Origin: Amorphochlora amoebiformis
Taxonomy: Eukaryota; Cercozoa; Chlorarachniophyceae
Length of the DNA: 64,000 nt
Assembly: GCA_054601695.1 (NCBI GenBank)
Contig: BAAHQB010000111.1
Span: 310,001 to 374,000 of the forward strand
Direction: 5' to 3'
The first letter of the stretch is position 1. Each line of letters begins with the position of its first letter. Below are positions 50,686 to 64,000 of this stretch, in pieces. Below the pieces are notes generated by a model, which ran no database searches, was not told the origin of the DNA, and saw nothing but the letters and a program-made list of their open reading frames with translations. The translations under genes and the position numbers were made by a program.

Positions 50686-51622
50686 TCATTGCTTCGCGAA
50701 GGTGAGCTTGATGGGGTGCTTTGGAGTGATAAGGAAATTCTGCAGCCCATCCTTGGCCAGCCCCGCTTGCTGAGGGTCTTCAAATTCGATGAAAGCGATA
50801 TCTGACTTGCCATCGACTAACCGCACTTCTTTATATCCCAGGTACCTTGATACAAACGTGAGTCAGTTCGACGTCAAATTTAACGCACGGGAAAGAAACA
50901 TTAGGATTGTGTTTCATCTTACTGTTGAAACAAATTTTCCAGCAGGTTTTTCGAAGTCTCCAATGGCAAATTTCGTGCAAATAGGATCTTGTTGGGTGGC
51001 GAGGTGTCTTCCTCTTCCTCCATTTGCATCGGCTCATCCTTCTTCTCCTCTGTAAACTTGGCAAGTTTCTTGGACGCTCCCACCTTCATATCTGAACGAA
51101 TGATCGTATGGATTGCGCAGTCACTCGGGTGCAATTGGGTCATACATCACGGGATATAGAGAACCTCCTGATTCCACTTTTCTCTTCTCCCTTGGCCTGT
51201 ACGTCCCGTCCATCTTGGCGATGATATCTGACTTCGACCTCGCATAGGACAGACGCTGCATGGATATGAAGTAATATTAATGTTGACAGAGAGGAAAAGA
51301 GTTTCTACCATCTTCTTCCCAAAAAAGTCAGCGTTCTGCATTCCACGGAGCGATTTCGTGGCACCACTGAGGTCGTCGAACACGATCCAAGCCTGCCCGC
51401 GCTTCTGGCCTTTCTTGGAGGCGTACACCTCCAGGATGTTTCCAAATTGTGAGAACGCGTAATACAGGTTCTTCCTTAGCTCTGAGGCAGAAGAGGCAAA
51501 CCATCAGCGAGATTGAGCATGCGAGTGCGATTTCGTCGTCACCTACCTTCTCGTTTGAGCTTTTCGTTTAAATTTTGAATGTAGATCGTCTGGTTGGGAC
51601 GTGCAGCATAGGCGTTGGACAT
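50686..51622 (-). CDS. SNRPB2: U2 snRNP B'' / U1A-like spliceosomal RNA-binding protein, 222 aa
   Basis: Minus-strand exons 51547-51622, 51309-51481, 51165-51255, 50923-51091 and 50686-50845; phases agree and total 669 nt. RRM1 starts near residue 11 with RNP2 TIYIQNL and the family-specific NEKLKREELRKNLYYAFSQF, then RNP1 RGQAWIVF. This is followed by SYARSKSDIIAKMDGTYRPR, typical of U1A/U2B''. A Glu/Met-rich linker leads to RRM2 (NKILFARNLPLETSKNLLENLF, then DIAFIEFEDPQQAG). The 222-residue length and short linker fit U2B''/SNF better than U1A. It binds U1 stem-loop II or U2 stem-loop IV RNA in the nucleus. The introns are small and TA-free. It is divergent from the PSMG2 gene. Confidence 0.92.
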
Positions 51623-51793
51623 TGTGTAGTTCAAGCGCTCAAGCCTTGCCAAATTATCCGTCGCTCACGATGCTGTGCGCGGTGCCGGAGAGCCAGTATC
51701 AGCCGCTTTGTTATGGATGCCGAAAATATTTCTTTGTGATTTTATCGGGACATGTGATTCGTACGGTGACACAGCAGAGTGACAACTGAAAAG
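51623..51793. promoter_or_regulatory. Divergent promoter between U2B''-like and PSMG2-like genes
   Basis: 171 bp between the two ATG codons, GC-balanced and free of TA repeats. No TATA box stands out. Confidence 0.45.
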
Positions 51794-57783
<5,990 letters not shown>

Positions 57784-58211
57784 TCACTAGTCAGACATTT
57801 GTGATGTTTTACTGATAAATATTGTCAAGATGTACGCTACTCACTGAGTACTATGATACGTACTAGGTACTATGATATATATATATATATTATATATCTA
57901 GTATATATATATAATATATATATATCTAGTATATATAAATATGCATATATATATATATATCAAGTTCTAGATATCTAGGGTGTTGTCTGGGTATTCGCTG
58001 GATTCGTGTTCTGGTACAAACCAGAGAATAGTGTAGAAGATTAAAGATTCTGAAGTTCCTGGTAGAGTCATAAACGAAAAGTTTGAATTACCGCACCAAC
58101 TAGCTACAGATTAAGTTACTCAACGTTGATGTCATCGGAACCTCAAATTTGTGCATAAAATTTAATCTACTTATAGTTAATTGAACCAATGTATCTTCAC
58201 GAGTCGCATCC

Positions 58212-63789
<5,578 letters not shown>

Positions 63790-63961
63790 CTATTGTATGC
63801 ATATCTTCCTATGTACATCGGCTATGGCAAAAGAATATGCAATGTACGATATGTGTATTTATATACCTTTATATCTATTTATCAATATATTTTAAATGTA
63901 TATATTTTAAATATTATATATATATATAAATGTGATATATATATATATATATATAAATGTG

Positions 63962-64000
<39 letters not shown>
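63790..64000. other. AT-rich end of window, nothing recognised
   Basis: Low-complexity AT sequence with (TA)n near 63910-64000. Any upstream exon of the minus-strand gene would lie beyond the window. Confidence 0.5.

Overview
This is nuclear DNA of an intron-rich eukaryote. Small exons (11-560 bp) are joined by GT-AG introns. Many introns are a compact 54-110 bp with branch-point-like CTAAC/CTAAT motifs, and many others are swollen by long (TA)n microsatellites. TTAGGG-type telomere-like repeats occur inside introns. The presence of both saccharopine dehydrogenases of the alpha-aminoadipate lysine pathway, a spliceosomal U1A/U2B'' protein and a proteasome assembly chaperone fits a protist, alga or fungus-like eukaryote. 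I cannot name the taxon. Almost all long open frames in the window are artefacts of (TA)n (Ile-Tyr) or (TTA)n (poly-Tyr/Leu/Ile). The real genes were rebuilt by chaining splice sites in matching phase, so every gene model here is a hand prediction without transcript support.

Layout. 1-595: 3' end of a plus-strand gene with a C-terminal membrane segment. 1405-1859: small plus-strand RING-finger gene. 3317-3486: minus-strand exon fragments. 3746-15992: minus-strand gene of 12 exons ending in an RRM; its largest intron carries about 1.6 kb of degenerate TTAGGG repeats. 16413-17856: minus-strand gene with a PWWP-like domain, possibly the 5' part of the same transcription unit. 18241-22015: a (TTA)n array split by a complete 2.84-kb DDE transposon (PIF/Harbinger, IS5-like) with two divergent genes and terminal inverted repeats. 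22337-28041: minus-strand gene for an unrecognised, charged, helix-rich protein. 28395-29607: one isolated exon, a tRNA-like or SINE-like island and an alternative PIP-box exon. 30427-33042: minus-strand gene for an unrecognised mitochondrially targeted protein.

33222-50163: a 33-exon plus-strand gene encoding a fused LYS9-like plus LYS1-like saccharopine dehydrogenase, with domains in the reverse order to animal and plant LKR/SDH. 50686-51622: minus-strand U2B''/U1A-like snRNP protein, divergent from 51794-57783, a plus-strand PSMG2/PAC2-like proteasome assembly chaperone. 58212-63789: minus-strand unrecognised gene, 5' incomplete, whose introns hold a large inverted repeat and a palindromic minisatellite.

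There is no operon-like functional cluster. The notable architecture is two tight divergent gene pairs sharing 170-180 bp promoters, and massive TA/TTA/TTAGGG repeat growth confined to introns and intergenic DNA. The two most interesting items are the reverse-order saccharopine dehydrogenase fusion and the transposon sitting inside a (TTA)n target array.
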